Positions 32,577 through 44,683 of a stretch of DNA of 64,000 nucleotides are shown here, piece by piece. This DNA is from Leishmania mexicana MHOM/GT/2001/U1103. Taxonomy: Eukaryota; Euglenozoa; Kinetoplastea; Trypanosomatida; Trypanosomatidae. Under the pieces are notes generated by a model, which searched no databases, was not told where the DNA came from, and worked only from the letters and a program-made list of their open reading frames with translations. Where the stretch lies: positions 310,001 through 374,000 of the forward strand of contig NC_018334.1 of NCBI RefSeq assembly GCF_000234665.1, in the 5' to 3' direction. The translations under genes were made by a program, and so were the position numbers. How positions within the stretch are numbered: the first letter of the stretch is position 1; each line of letters opens with the position of its first letter.

Positions 32577-33869
32577 GACTGAGGAAATGTGAACGATGTT
32601 CAGGAGGTGGCAGAGAGAGAGAGTTGTCGATGGTGAAGGATGAGCGATTTTCTGTTTTTTTTTCCGCGCGCGTGTGTGTGTGGTGTCTGTGTCGGTATTC
32701 GAGACGTGGAAAGAAAGAGAGCGGAGAACACTAAATCCCTGCGGTGTGGCAGTGCGGTGTTGGTGGGCGTGGTACGGTAATGCGAGAGTGGAGAAAGGAC
32801 AGAAGTGATGCGAGAGAGATGGAAGATGCAGCTGGAGAATCTTCAGCAAACAGCTTCCTCAGCAGCCAATCAGAGGGTCCGTGGATGCGTTTGCCTTTCC
32901 TTTTGTTTCTTCCTATGCGCCTTTTCCAACGCCTCAGACAGCAGATCGTGCAGTAGAGCAGCTGTGCAGAGAGACTGGGCCTCACAATCCGCAACGGGTG
33001 GAGGGAGGAGGGGAGGGGCTGTGACTCTGAGGATAAATTGTTTCCCTTCTAGAGCACATGGGTGCCTTGCAAGGCGGAAGCACGACTGCGAGAGCAGCAC
33101 ACACACACATATACACATATATATATACGATGCACTCCTTCCAGCGACACCATCCGATTTGCGCACCCCTGTGTGCTGGTGTGCCCTCACGAGGTGCCGC
33201 CACGTCCCACGGTGGCGACATCCCTTGCAAGTCCTGCACTCAACTGTGCTCGCTGAGAGGTGACTCACCACAAATAGCGAAGGAAGAAGGGCCAAGGACG
33301 ACGCGATACCGAAGAAAAAAAAGAAAGGTCGCTTTTCCAGGAGAAGGGGGAGGGCGTCCTCGGCATCCGCTCGGATTGCGAAAGGATCCTTGACGTCCCT
33401 ATCGGCGAAGTTCCATCCGGGCTTTTGGCGCCATACAAGCATCCCTTGTGTTCTTCGGTTGGTGGAGCAAGCGCACGAGGTGGCAGGTTAGAGGCCTGCC
33501 TCGGATGGGAGGCGGGCGGGGGGGTGATGAGCAGGTCCAACACGGAGAGAGAACAACGGCAAGGAATAACAGAGGGAGCTTTCTGCCACCTTGAGGTTGG
33601 CGAGGGGGGCAGGAGAAGACGACAGCAACGCCGCAGCCCCCCTCCCCACTTCACGCGCCTGTGATGTAGACAGTATGTCTGTATGCTTTCCCATCCTACC
33701 GTCCTCATCCTCCATGGAAGATAGAGATCTCAATGCGCGTGGTATCTTCAGGGTCCAGTGCAGCCCCCCCTCTCTGTACCTGCCAACTGCCGAGCCGCCT
33801 CTGCCAGTAGCAGGGTCGGGTGCCTACGGCGTGGGGACGGTGAGAGTGATGTATTGCTATTGATATCAG
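32577..33869. other. intergenic stretch with weak coding-like scraps
   Basis: GT and AT simple repeats (about 32669-32682 and 33110-33128). A plus-strand scrap near 33775-33850 reads AGSGAYGV, like a kinase glycine loop, and soon stops. A minus-strand scrap near 33440-33330 reads PGWNFADRDVKDPFAIRADA. Neither is a supportable gene. Confidence 0.4.
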
Positions 33870-34240
33870 CGTTCAGGCCCTGGATGGCGTGGTTTCAGGG
33901 CAACCGGTGACAGTGGGCACACTTGTGCCATCCTCATGATGGGCAGGGTGTGCCAAAGGAGCTGGAACGACCCCCATACAGCCCTCGATGCCACAACTGC
34001 TGAGGTGTGTCCGAGCTACCCCGAAGGATACATCAGGAGGCGACGGCCACAATAGAAGCGGCTGCGTGGCGACCTGCGAGGTGTCGCGTGGGTAGAGCTC
34101 CAGGCAGGGGAGTGCCCAGGTGACTGAGTCGGCGCACTGCTGCAACGTGTGTGTCTCGGTTTGCTGTGCACCACGCAAGGTGGCTCTGTGGCCTGCTGGG
34201 GGATGCAGTAGCTGTTCATCTCATGCTGTACAGCAGCAGA
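33870..34240 (+). repeat. dispersed repeat family R2 (SIDER-like), copy 2
   Basis: Opposite orientation to 3680-4240 and clearly degenerate relative to it. Shared landmarks are the GTGGG-AGAGCTC-AGGCAGGGG block at about 34088-34110 and the GCTGCAACG-GTGTCT block at about 34140-34157. Confidence 0.55.
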
Positions 34241-36479
34241 TGGATATGTTGATAGAGAAAGGTGAAACATCCGGAAGGCGTCATGACGTCGAGAAGATGT
34301 CTCGCTGAGAAACACGAAAACAAGTGGAGCAGGAGCGAAGACACAGACGTCGTGTGACGGGGTGTGAATGGGATGCAATAACCGTCGCTACTGGTTCTGC
34401 TGCTGCTGCTGTGGCTTTCAGTTGCCATCGTTCCCGCATGTCTCACTTGTGCACAGGCGTGATCATTGGTGAGCTGTGCGCCTTCCTTTGCCAACCCTGA
34501 CAAGGCGCAACCTTAAGGGTGGCCGTGAAACGCTCCACTAAACACTCCAGACGACGGAGTTCAATTTGACCAGCGACAGGACGCATAGAGCACCAGCGAC
34601 GGCAGAGGGCAAGATCTCTGTGCATACGTCCGCGGTTGCCTATATTGCCCCCGGGTTTGTCACAGACAGTCGCACAACACGACGGAACTTGTGAAGAGAT
34701 GACACACCACCACACAACGGCCACATGCGAGAAGCCAAGGCGGAGACGCAGTGGAGGCTCAAAAAAAAAACGTTTGAACGGAGCGGATGTGCGAAGAATA
34801 GCTGAAGCGGTGCGGCGTCGACACTCGACATCGAAAGCGAAAATGCGGAGAAAAAAGTGAAACAAGAAAGACGGAGAGGCCCAACCGTCGCCGGGAAACC
34901 CCAATGAGGTGACAAGAAGACATCCGAGCAGAACGGCACCAGAACATCCGGATGGGGAGGGGGGAGGGAGGGAGGGGGGGCAACAACAAAGAAAAGGGGC
35001 AATCCGTCAGCACGCGGAGGCGGTAAACGGCTACACGGCAAGTAAGATATTCACAACAGTCACCGCCCGTCAGCTCGACTCCCCCCCCAAATGGGCAGCA
35101 CGCGTACGTGGCTTCGAAAAGAGGATGTCAGCAGAGAAAGACAAACGTCAAGCGTCTCCGCTGGAAGAGTTGAAGAGAGCACGATTAAAAACGAAGGGAT
35201 ACGCGCAGTTGATCGCCTTTCTCGCGATGTCGTACCACACCGCCGCTACAGCGTTGAAGAGAGCTGCCTCAAAGCGAGTATAGTGAAGAAAGGAAATGCC
35301 GCACAGCCCACACAGAAACATATGTATCGCACGGTGTCGGCGCCAGAAGGACACGCAGTAGAACGTACACGTGAACACGGCGCCAGCGCATCAAGACAAG
35401 ATACTCGATCCATGGTGCCAGTTTACGTGATATACCTCAGCAGGTAGAGCTCTGCAGACACCACGCCGTGAAGACCACGAACCAGGTCATGAACGACCTT
35501 GCTGTACAGAGCACCTGAAGGAATTTAGGCAGCTGTGCTGTCAAACTCGATGCTGGCCTCCAGAGAGCTTATGGGGCCGATTGCCGCCCCTTCTTGGCAC
35601 AACATCATACGCGTGCGTCCCATCGCTGAAGTCAAGGTCGGTAGTCACGTTAGGACCACCCCTTTTTTCTTTTCTGGCCTGCTTTCTATCCTGGAATGCG
35701 CGCCATTTCGTTGTGCATCCGCCATCTTGAGCTTGTTTGGGTCTGCGTGCAGGTCTCTCAACACGACGGTCGCCGATGACGTGTCAGCCAGCCCTGCAGT
35801 GAGCAGCTTCGTCGGGGTCCTCGGTCGTCACAGATGCCTCCGTGACGTCGGCCACACGCATGCCCGCCTCCGCGTCGTGCACACGGGTGCCCTTGACCAA
35901 TATAAGGCCAGGCAAGGCTCTCTCGAGCGTGTGAGGACTGCGCCTCGCAACAGCACGAAAAAACGGATTTTGTTTTTCCGGCTATGCACGCGGTCGGCAG
36001 GGGGTGGGACAGTACGCCCGCAGGCGACGTGTTCTGTGCTCGTGTACACGCACATAGCCATTACGGGTGAAAGCAAGTGCGAGCGGCGCGGGCTGAGTTC
36101 GCGACCAGGGTGCACCGCATTGGAACATGTGACAACCATGTCTTTGCTAGCACCGAGTGCCTTGTCGACACTCACGATGGAGGCAGTCCCAACAAGGCCC
36201 ATGGCGTCCTGAGGCGTGCGACTGCTACTATGCGGGATACTGGCGCGAATCAGCTAAACAATCTCTGCTCGTGTTACTGATCCCTCGTGACACCCCGCGC
36301 AGATGCACATGCAGCGTCGAGGCGATCGACTGCGTTAGCCTGCACGAGATCCTGTCGCATCCGCTCCGTTGGAGCCGTAGAGACTTCCACGAGCGCGTCT
36401 TTGCAATCGGTCGACAGAGAACTATGGTAGTGGCGGCAATGCGCCCCGCCAAAGCCATCGTAGAGAGCAGGGGCGGCTT
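34241..36479. other. intergenic stretch, no gene seen
   Basis: Mixed composition, with several medium ORFs on both strands that lack family features. It lies downstream (on the transcribed strand) of the relic at 36480-37290. Confidence 0.4.
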
Positions 36480-37290
36480 ACAAGGCACACAGCAAAGGTC
36501 TCCCCCTCCCCAAGCGCGCAGTCGCAGCATCGATTTCCGAATTCCTGACGCCATACGCCCTCATTCTCTTCGTCTTTCCCGTGGCAAGGCTCAGGCTGCG
36601 CACCTTCGCGTAGTCAATAAAGCCGCCATCGTCACCGAGCTTGGCCTCCTTCCACAGCGTCAGACAGAGCAGCAGAATGTGTGCTTGGCTGATGGTCATG
36701 ATGCAACACTGGGCTGCGAGGGAAGCGGCTTTCTCCCCCCTTGCTGCTTCCGGGATGAGTAGTAGATACGCAAAGATGGAGTTGGACAGCAGACGTAAGA
36801 AGCTCAGCAGGTGGCACAACTAGCCGTTCTGCAGGCGATGAAGGCTCGCTATCATTGCCGTCGTTGTCACTCGGCACACTGCTCAACAGCAAGCGCTTGC
36901 TGGAGTCGCCGCTCTGGCGATTCTCCGACTTCTCCACGAGGCTATCCATCACGATTATCTGACGGGGAGCAGCAAGCCTTCATCGAGACTTCTATGAATG
37001 GCGTTTACGCACTAACGTTTTTACGTGAAAACGACAGGAGAATAGCCCGTCTTGATGTGGGCCCTTTCGAAAGTCAGCCTTCGTAAAGGCGTTCCAGAAG
37101 CCGTGCCTACGGTGACCCGTCACCAGCCTGCACGACGCCCAGCTCCAGGACCGCGTGGTATCCCTCCCGCGCTGCCGAGACACCGCGGTCGCATGGCTCT
37201 GGGGGAGTCCTCGCCCTCCTTCGGCAGTCCCTATCGTTCGCTTCGTCTTTGAAGGCGCAAGGGGTACGAGAAAAGGAAGCAAGAGAAGAC
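36480..37290 (-). pseudogene. relic of the N-myristoylated protein family, 5' half
   Basis: Shifted frames on the minus strand match the intact gene at 40767-42632. GFWNAFTKADF (about 37100) mirrors [23 protein letters not shown] (about 36880) mirrors a Ser/Asp linker. [20 protein letters not shown] then VRSLSLATG (about 36680-36590) mirrors [20 protein letters not shown]. The rest is lost. At least two frame changes are needed, so it is dead. Confidence 0.75.
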
Positions 37291-39417
37291 CCCGCACCGG
37301 GTGCTTCTCAGGCCTGGGCAGGGAGGAAGGGGCAGAGAAAAGAGAAGTTGCGGTGCCCTCCGGCCTGTGTGCACAAAGGATGGAAAAGGTGCCATGAGAG
37401 CCATGCCTGGCGCTCCTCCACGGAGGTCGCCCAAGCGTGTCCAGAGTACATGCTCGTCAAGTCTGGCGTAGGTTCAAGCATCTGGCCATGAGCCGCACGG
37501 TGTGTGCGTTTGCAAGACAGTGAGAGTACGCACCAAGGACCGACGAGAGGGCCGCAGAGGAAATATGTTCTCAAGGAGAAGTGGGTGGTCGATGCTCTCC
37601 AGAGCAGGAAGGCCACGATCTGATTTTCTCACGTTTGACTCTCGCGTTTTCACAAAACAAAAAGTGAGGCAACAGCGCAGGGCACACGTCGGGATATAGG
37701 TATGGGAACAACGCACATCACCAGCGGGTGGCAACGTGCTCGAGCAGGTGCGTAGGTGCTAGGTAGTCCTGCTTCCTGTGGCGGAAGCGTTTTTTTTTCC
37801 TGTACATTCGAAACATACGTACATCACCTCGAATCGACTCGCCGTCGTGCTTGGTGGCACAAAAAGAGCTGCGTCGACAAACGGATGAAGCGCAACACAC
37901 TGTGGTGTACACGTGCTTCTACGCATCGCGGCTACTTCAAACGCATGGCCATCACCCATGATGAAGAGATATAGACCACGCGCCTAAGCAGAGGGCAACT
38001 GCTGCGCCACGCTACCATCGTTACGATGTCCGGCTCGTAAAGTCTTGCAGGGGCGGGAAAAAAAAGTGCTGAGGGCTACTGATAAAAACAAAATAGCAAA
38101 AAGACTACTGCCACAGTGGTGGTTGAGAGCGGCGAAGATACTAGGGGAAGCAATGGAAACAAAAGCGGCACGCCAGTGGCTTGCACGCCAACAGTTCAGC
38201 TCCGGTGAGCGACAAGAAAGGGGAGGAAAGGGCCGCATGGAGAAGAAGGGGGCGGGAGGGTGGGGGAAGTGGGTGAGAGGGTAGGGGTGCAGGAACCCTT
38301 TATAGTCAGTCCTGCATGTCCAAGAAAAACAAACAAACGACAATCATAATATTCTTCCACAACAAAAAGAAGAGAAGAAAGATGCCAAGGCTAAGAAGAT
38401 GCACATCGGCCAGAGAGTTCAAAATTTGTGCGTGTCTGTGTGTGTTGTGCTCTCACCGTTTTGCGTGTGTACACGTCAGTTCGTTTTTCGGTTGCCTGTC
38501 TCTCGACAACGCACGAGCACACGCACCAAAGGCGCCGCAGAACAGCAACCGCCACCACATCAAAGAAAAAAGGACACTAGCAGGGTGCGATGAAAGTAAA
38601 CGCCGCCTCATCACCACCAGCATCGGTGGAACAAAAAACATCAATCGCGGCAGAGACATCCCACCAGCCTCACAGAACAAACAACCCGAAAACATGTACG
38701 CAGAAAAACAGCACTTCGCTGACAACGCGTCTCTCACACTCGCATCCAGAACGTGAGAGAAAAACAATCAAACGTCACTTCAAACACCATTGCCTCCAGA
38801 GACCGAGAAAAACGAGTTCCGTATGCTTGGGTGCGCCACGGTATGGGGATGGGACGGTGAGACCCGCGGCAGCAGCCGCTCAGGTGCCGCCACTCACACT
38901 GCGCAAGGAGAAAGCACATCGCAGCGGAGAACAAGAAACGAGAGGCAGGAGTCGAGCAAGCAATACAAGCCTCTATAAGATGGGAATCGACGCTGGGCCG
39001 CTCCCTTCCTTCTACTTTGGGTGAGCAGCCACGAGCGGAGCGTGGAAAGTAAACTTCGCCGGGAAGACACAGGAGCCACAACCGCCACAGCTGCACCGGG
39101 TTTCGTCCACCATAGTGGTGATCGACGGCGGCAGAGATGTTCATGATAGACACAAAGATGAGGACGAACAGCCGACCACAAACTGGCGCACTTTCCGAGC
39201 ACAGGTGCACCACATGTGTGTACAGCCCGCGTGAGGATGAAGAGAAAAAAATTAGGTTCCAGAAAACACATTCTCCCACGCCGCATCCGCGACGCTGTCG
39301 CAGACAGTGAAACACCATCGTGATATAGGATGAGCTTATATACAGGCACGAGCACAGCGCGATTCTGCTTTTTCACAATATGTCCCTCCACCCTGAACAC
39401 GCCAACCAACAGCCACA
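37291..39417. other. intergenic stretch, no gene seen
   Basis: Presumed part of the 3' UTR of the gene at 40767. A-rich tracts from 38320 to 38800. No supported ORF. Confidence 0.45.
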
Positions 39418-39898
39418 CACAACCGCGGCTCGCCAACCTTCGCAGGCACACGGCTGTGCCCTCGCCGTCCAGCACGACCGGACCTGCCGTCGAGCCGGGC
39501 CACGCGCCTAGCGGGGTCCCCTCGTCCTCCCTCGCACCTCCTCCGGATGCGCGCTGCACCACAGGCGCGACGCAGCCACGACCGCCAGCGTCACCGGCGC
39601 AGCGCCAGCGCAGCCCTGGCCGCCGCACCAGCTGTCCGCAGCCAGCACCCAAGGCCAGGTCGCAGGCTGCCTGGCGTCCCCACAGAGCAGGCGCTCGGCC
39701 CCCATGCCACCACGCCGTGGCCGGCGTCCTCAGGGGAGGCACGGAGTAGCCGACTCGAAGGTCAGACGCATCACCAGCGGCGCATCTGAGTGCGACTGGA
39801 GGTGCTCGCGTACAAGTGAGCAGGCACACATGGTCCACGAGCGAGTGGCAGAGAGGAGCGAGAGAGAAAGCAAAAGAACAGCGGCGGCTCAACATCAT
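39418..39898 (-). repeat. dispersed repeat family R1, copy 3, left of gap
   Basis: About 480 bp nearly identical to 40048-40525 (offset 630 bp), with one substitution near 39773 and one length difference near 39891. The central 300 bp also match the R1 copies at 12.3 and 16.75 kb. Confidence 0.85.
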
Positions 39899-39998
39899 NN
39901 NNNNNNNNNNNNNNNNNNNNNNNNNNNNNNNNNNNNNNNNNNNNNNNNNNNNNNNNNNNNNNNNNNNNNNNNNNNNNNNNNNNNNNNNNNNNNNNNNN
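39899..39998. other. assembly gap (100 N)
   Basis: Exactly 100 undetermined bases, flanked by the same R1 repeat on both sides. The true length is unknown. Confidence 0.99.
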
Positions 39999-40047
39999 TA
40001 CATTGAGCAGTCTCCTGCAATTTCCAGTACCCACACAAGGATACACA

Positions 40048-40525
40048 CACAACCGCGGCTCGCCAACCTTCGCAGGCACACGGCTGTGCCCTCGCCGTCC
40101 AGCACGACCGGACCTGCCGTCGAGCCGGGCCACGCGCCTAGCGGGGTCCCCTCGTCCTCCCTCGCACCTCCTCCGGATGCGCGCTGCACCACAGGCGCGA
40201 CGCAGCCACGACCGCCAGCGTCACCGGCGCAGCGCCAGCGCAGCCCTGGCCGCCGCACCAGCTGTCCGCAGCCAGCACCCAAGGCCAGGTCGCAGGCTGC
40301 CTGGCGTCCCCACAGAGCAGGCGCTCGGCCCCCATGCCACCACGCCGTGGCCGGCGTCCTCAGGGGAGGCACGGAGTAGCCGACTCGAAGGTCAGACGCA
40401 TCATCAGCGGCGCATCTGAGTGCGACTGGAGGTGCTCGCGTACAAGTGAGCAGGCACACATGGTCCACGAGCGAGTGGCAGAGAGGAGCGAGAGAGAAAG
40501 CAAAAGAACAGCGGCGGCTCACATC
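40048..40525 (-). repeat. dispersed repeat family R1, copy 4, right of gap
   Basis: Near-identical to 39418-39898. It lies in the presumed 3' UTR of the gene ending at 40767. Confidence 0.85.
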
Positions 40526-40766
40526 ATCCGAGGCACCGGAGAAAAAACACGCGAACGAAACATCTGAAAAAGCAGCAAACAGAAAGCGGTAAGCGGCCTC
40601 AGCAGCACGCCGGCGGCACGCGTCGTCGCTAAACCAGTCGCACAGTTCTACTACACGCAGCCACGAGGAGAAGCCAGCAACATCCACGTCACGAAGGCTG
40701 CACCAAAGCACGCATGGGCCTCCGACGCGCATCAAAACAAGGAGGCAAGGTGACAGCGCGTTCCCC

Positions 40767-42632
40767 TTACTCTTCCAGATGCTTTTGCAAGATGGATGCA
40801 ATGACGTGCCACTCGCTAGAGGCAGGGCCATATATCCCCATAACAAGAGTTCTTTCGACGCTAAAAACATCAACGTCAGTAGTGTCACCCGACATCTTGC
40901 GTAGCATGGATCCGAGAAGCACTCCCGGAAGAGCGATAGCGCATGCCTCCTCCAAGCAAAGGGCGACGCACGTACGCTCATCGGTGAGATGGAGGTCCGT
41001 GTTGATGTACCGCCGCTTTTTTATCAGCCTCTCCTCGCACTTCTTCGTAAGCGCATCCCGCTTCTCGGCACCAGCGCTGTCCTCCGATCTCCGGGGGTTC
41101 CGGTGTGAGCCGGGCACTGCAGCACCGCCGTCCCCTGGCACAGACACAGCAGCACTGCCCCTCTGCCAGTGGATATCGGCAGTGGCTGCAGGCAGGTGAA
41201 GCTCCTCATGCTCCGCCATGGTGGCATAGTGCGCAAAGGTGCTCTTTCCAGGCACAAACCCGGGCAGCGACTTCTTCAGCATGTACAGACTGCACCCAGG
41301 TACGATCACGAGTTCGGAGTTGAAGTTCCACCTCGTGTAGTGGTAGCTCAGGCGCTCTGCGGGGGAGCGCAGCTGCACCTGAGAATGACGGCTCACGTTC
41401 TCCTGAACATTCAGACGAACATTGCGAGCCAGGATCAGCGGAATCAGCGCTGACTGCGTAGGGGACCACGGGTAGCCGGAGGCGTACAGGTGGCGGTGCT
41501 GATCGCTGCCAAAGGAGAGAATCTTCTGGCTACTCATGTGGGAGCTGGCACCCATCGAGCTGAGACATTCGCGGTCGAAGTTCGACGGCTTCGGCAGGCT
41601 CGTCATGATCAGCCGACTCAGGTACTCGTTCGGGTACTCCTCCGCGAGGTCCAAGACCAGCCGGCTCACCATGTCCAGGTGCTCCACAATGTTGGCGTGA
41701 ACGCGATTGGCCTTCCTCTGGTCCGTCAGGCAGCTGTAGCTCCGCAGCAAAACGCAGCAGTAGTTCACAAGGAAGACAAGACAGTAGTAGCGGCAGTTCG
41801 CCTCCAGCAGCTGAAGAGTGAAAAGCAGCGACGCCGTGCGATCGATCGTGCGCCACTTCTGCTGCCCTTGATCGGAGCGGTGCGAGTCGGAGCTTAACTG
41901 GGCAGAGAGCTCGGCGACGCCCGTGGCAAGGTTCAGGCTGCGCACCTTCGCGTAGTCAATAAAGCCGCCACCGTCGCCGAGCTTGGCCTCCTTCCACAGC
42001 GCCAGACAGTGCAGCAGCATCTGAGTGTGGGTGATGGTGAAGATGCAGTAGCGCGCGCCGAGCCCAGTGACCTTCTCCACGTGTGCTGTGGAGGGGATCA
42101 GCTGTAGGTACGTGTGCCCAATATCAGCGAGCAACCGATAGTAGTCCATGATGTCAGTCAGGTCCCCATCAAGCGGCAGGAAGACGTCGACCACCTTGGT
42201 ATCGCACACGGGCGGTGCACCGTTCGTCCGTGCGTCCGCCTGCCCCGCAGAGTCGCCGCCGTCGTCCCTGTCACCGCTGCTCGGCAGCTCGTCTGCCTTG
42301 TCCGTCACACTGCCCTCAAGCACGGTCTTCGGCTGCACATCGTTGCACGGGCCCAGCGGGCCGTCAACGGCCGGGCCTGCGTCGACGTCCTCCTCCACAC
42401 CGTTCTTCGACAGCGACGCGCCGCCGCCCTCGAAACCGGCGCGGCGCTCCTTCAGCAGCACCGCCTTTGTGAACGTGTCCCAGAAGTTCCGCCCGGGGTG
42501 CCGTGTCAGCGCCTGCACAAAGTACACCTCCGACACGGTGAAGCGGCCTTCTTGCGCGGCCTTCACGCCGCGGTAATACACCTCCGGGTGCCCCTCGCCC
42601 TCCAACGGCACCGACGACTGCCTGTTGCCCAT
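40767..42632 (-). CDS. predicted N-myristoylated helical protein, family unknown
   Basis: A 621-residue protein from the ATG of [20 protein letters not shown]. Gly2 with Ser6 is a good N-myristoylation signal, and the frame upstream to 42716 opens only with GTG. Residues 15-62 look TPR-like ([20 protein letters not shown]). A Ser/Asp-rich linker follows (about 75-155), then a mainly helical body ([60 protein letters not shown]). The C-terminus holds a mixed alpha/beta stretch ([20 protein letters not shown], ending in [11 protein letters not shown]). No enzyme motif. Three decayed relatives lie nearby (36480-37290, 44155-44583, 45546-46652), so this is the surviving member of a local family. 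Probably attached to the inner face of a membrane; function unknown. Confidence 0.88.
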   Translation of the reverse strand: MGNRQSSVPLEGEGHPEVYYRGVKAAQEGRFTVSEVYFVQALTRHPGRNFWDTFTKAVLLKERRAGFEGGGASLSKNGVEEDVDAGPAVDGPLGPCNDVQPKTVLEGSVTDKADELPSSGDRDDGGDSAGQADARTNGAPPVCDTKVVDVFLPLDGDLTDIMDYYRLLADIGHTYLQLIPSTAHVEKVTGLGARYCIFTITHTQMLLHCLALWKEAKLGDGGGFIDYAKVRSLNLATGVAELSAQLSSDSHRSDQGQQKWRTIDRTASLLFTLQLLEANCRYYCLVFLVNYCCVLLRSYSCLTDQRKANRVHANIVEHLDMVSRLVLDLAEEYPNEYLSRLIMTSLPKPSNFDRECLSSMGASSHMSSQKILSFGSDQHRHLYASGYPWSPTQSALIPLILARNVRLNVQENVSRHSQVQLRSPAERLSYHYTRWNFNSELVIVPGCSLYMLKKSLPGFVPGKSTFAHYATMAEHEELHLPAATADIHWQRGSAAVSVPGDGGAAVPGSHRNPRRSEDSAGAEKRDALTKKCEERLIKKRRYINTDLHLTDERTCVALCLEEACAIALPGVLLGSMLRKMSGDTTDVDVFSVERTLVMGIYGPASSEWHVIASILQKHLEE

Positions 42633-43059
42633 TCCAGCGCGGACACCTTGGGCAGAGCGGCAGGCAAGGGCAGATGCGTAAAGGAGAGCGGTGCGCGGAG
42701 TGGCCGGCGACGGCACGCGTCAACGGTGCAGCCGGCGGTGGAGGGAGGGGAACCGCGGTGCGGTGGAGAGCAGAGGAGGCGCGAGGAGGGCTCGTGGGAG
42801 CAACGCGGAAAACGAGAGGCACACGGACGCTGTTGTTTCAGCTGCTCTCAAGCACAAGGCAGGGGGGGCGGGGGAACAACGGGAGGCGTGGGGGAGAGCA
42901 GGATGGAGGCATGGACCGCATGCTTCACGGAGGGAGGACAGCAGCAGAGGCAGCCGCCACAGCAGGGCTGTAGCAGCACAGGCACTAAGAGCCACAGCAC
43001 CGCGGATCCACATTCGGCGCCGCCTGTGTGAGTGTGACGCGCGCGCAGTCGCAAGCCGA
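42633..43059. other. presumed 5' flank, no gene seen
   Basis: GC-rich spacer between the myristoylated protein gene and the duplicated block. Purine-rich on the plus strand, which gives a polypyrimidine tract suited to trans-splicing on the transcribed strand. Confidence 0.5.
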
Positions 43060-44583
43060 CTCACGTGCGGCAGCATACAATCCGGTGGTCCCGGCGTTCT
43101 GCCTACGGGCTGTTTATGCCAGTCGGGTGCGCCGCTCACGCATCGCCACGGGCCATGCGGGCTACTGAGTGCGACTACCCTCGAGGAAAGCGAGACCGCC
43201 GATTGGCCTCGTCACGCACGCAAAGGAACAACGAAGAGGGAGGAGCACAGGCGCAGTTCGATTCCCGCACAGCCCTCCCCCCTCTTCCGCCCTCGAAGCC
43301 AACGACGTCGTGCGGCTGAAAGCAGTCTCTTCAGTCAGCGTGGGCGGAGGAGAGCCCGTGCGAGGTGAGGCAGGCACGGCACGGTCCGCGAAAGGGGACC
43401 GCACCGGTACGACATCACGCAGCCAAAGCCACCGGCGCATCACACGCCGTGGCCGCTTTGCAGCACAGTGTAATGCTGCAGAGAAAATAGGCGGAGGTTC
43501 AAAGGTCACGGAGCCCGACCACAGGCGCGGAGCCAAGCATTACAGTCGGCAGACCTTTCCGTGGGCGTGCGGGACGTGCAAGAGCCACAGGCACAGGGAC
43601 ACCGCGCAGTGCGTGGGAGCAGGGGCAGCGGGGAGAGCGGCGGCATGCCAGGCTCAAGCGCGTGCGCCGGCCCGGACGATCCAGCCGGGGATGGAGGAAA
43701 GCAACAGGCGCGAGAGAGCAGCACACGCACGGCCAGAGGGGAAGAAGAGGGGACAACAACGCGAGGGGCGCGAAGCAGAGGAGGCGCACGCAAAGTCGCG
43801 CCCACCAAGCCAACACAAGCCCCTCGCTGGGCAGGCAGAAGATGAGGGCGAAAAGGGCCTGCCGCAGCTGTCTCTCACCCTTCCGCTGTTGCGCTTGGCA
43901 CACCTCGGACGCTGCGCCGCGTGCACGGTGTGCGGGAGAGTGCAGCGAGATGAGAGCACCACAAGGGCGATGCAGCGGCAAGCCGACACCACAAGCGTGC
44001 ACGTCAGTGCCCAGACCGAAGGCGACGTTGACCGGCAACGCACGAGGGTGCTGCGGTCGGCCAGCGTGCACATCACGGCGAAGAAGCGCGCGCAGAGGGA
44101 ATAGCGGCAACACTGAGGTGGGCGACCGCCCGCCGAAAAGAAACCGAGCGGGTCTCACTTGCCGCGACCGCCCATCAGAGGCTCCGCCCCAGTGCGCCGC
44201 GTGGCATGACCACGTCCGTCGACGCCGGGCCGCGCAGCGTCTCCGCCACATCCGCCAGCGCCTGCGCGTAGGGCGGAATCGCCCGCCAGTGACCCTGCCA
44301 CCGTGCGCAGCACAGCCAGCCATCGCGGCGCCACATAGGCACTGCACCGCAAGCGCGTGCTCGTCGCTCAGGTGGAGGTCTGCGCCCGTGGCGCCGCCAC
44401 CGCCGAGAGCCTTCTCTCTGCACCTCTCCACTAGCGCCGTGCGCGGCGCGGGCGGCGGGGCCTTGACAGCATCATCGGCCTGTCCCAGGAGGTCATTGCT
44501 ACCCGCTCCGTCGGCTCGGGGGCCCAGCACGGCGGCCGCGGTGCCGACCACGACCGAGTGCTCAGGCGACACCGTCACGCGGC
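43060..44583 (-). repeat. duplicated block left of second gap
   Basis: 43060-43921 matches 44684-45545 (offset 1624 bp) with scattered substitutions. After an extra segment of about 435 bp (43926-44360) that the right block lacks, matching resumes to the gap. Confidence 0.85.
44155..44583 (-). pseudogene. relic of the N-myristoylated protein family, 3' end
   Basis: RTALVERCREKALGGGGATG then ADLHLSDEHALAVQCL mirrors the C-terminal part of the intact gene ([20 protein letters not shown] then [16 protein letters not shown]). A second frame continues with LRGPASTDVVMPRGALGRSL, mirroring [21 protein letters not shown] frameshift separates the two. The 5' side is cut by the assembly gap. Confidence 0.7.
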
Positions 44584-44683
44584 NNNNNNNNNNNNNNNNN
44601 NNNNNNNNNNNNNNNNNNNNNNNNNNNNNNNNNNNNNNNNNNNNNNNNNNNNNNNNNNNNNNNNNNNNNNNNNNNNNNNNNNN
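44584..44683. other. assembly gap (100 N)
   Basis: Exactly 100 undetermined bases between two copies of the same block. It interrupts the relic at 44155-44583. Confidence 0.99.

Noticed and set aside
38894..40981. A 695-codon minus-strand open frame across the first gap
   Set aside because: It runs through 100 N, includes two copies of the R1 repeat, and overlaps the end of the convincing gene at 40767 in another frame. The composition is repeat-like.
43250..43270. GTTCGATTCCCGC, resembling a tRNA T-arm (repeated at about 44880)
   Set aside because: No A box upstream. It is part of the duplicated spacer block.
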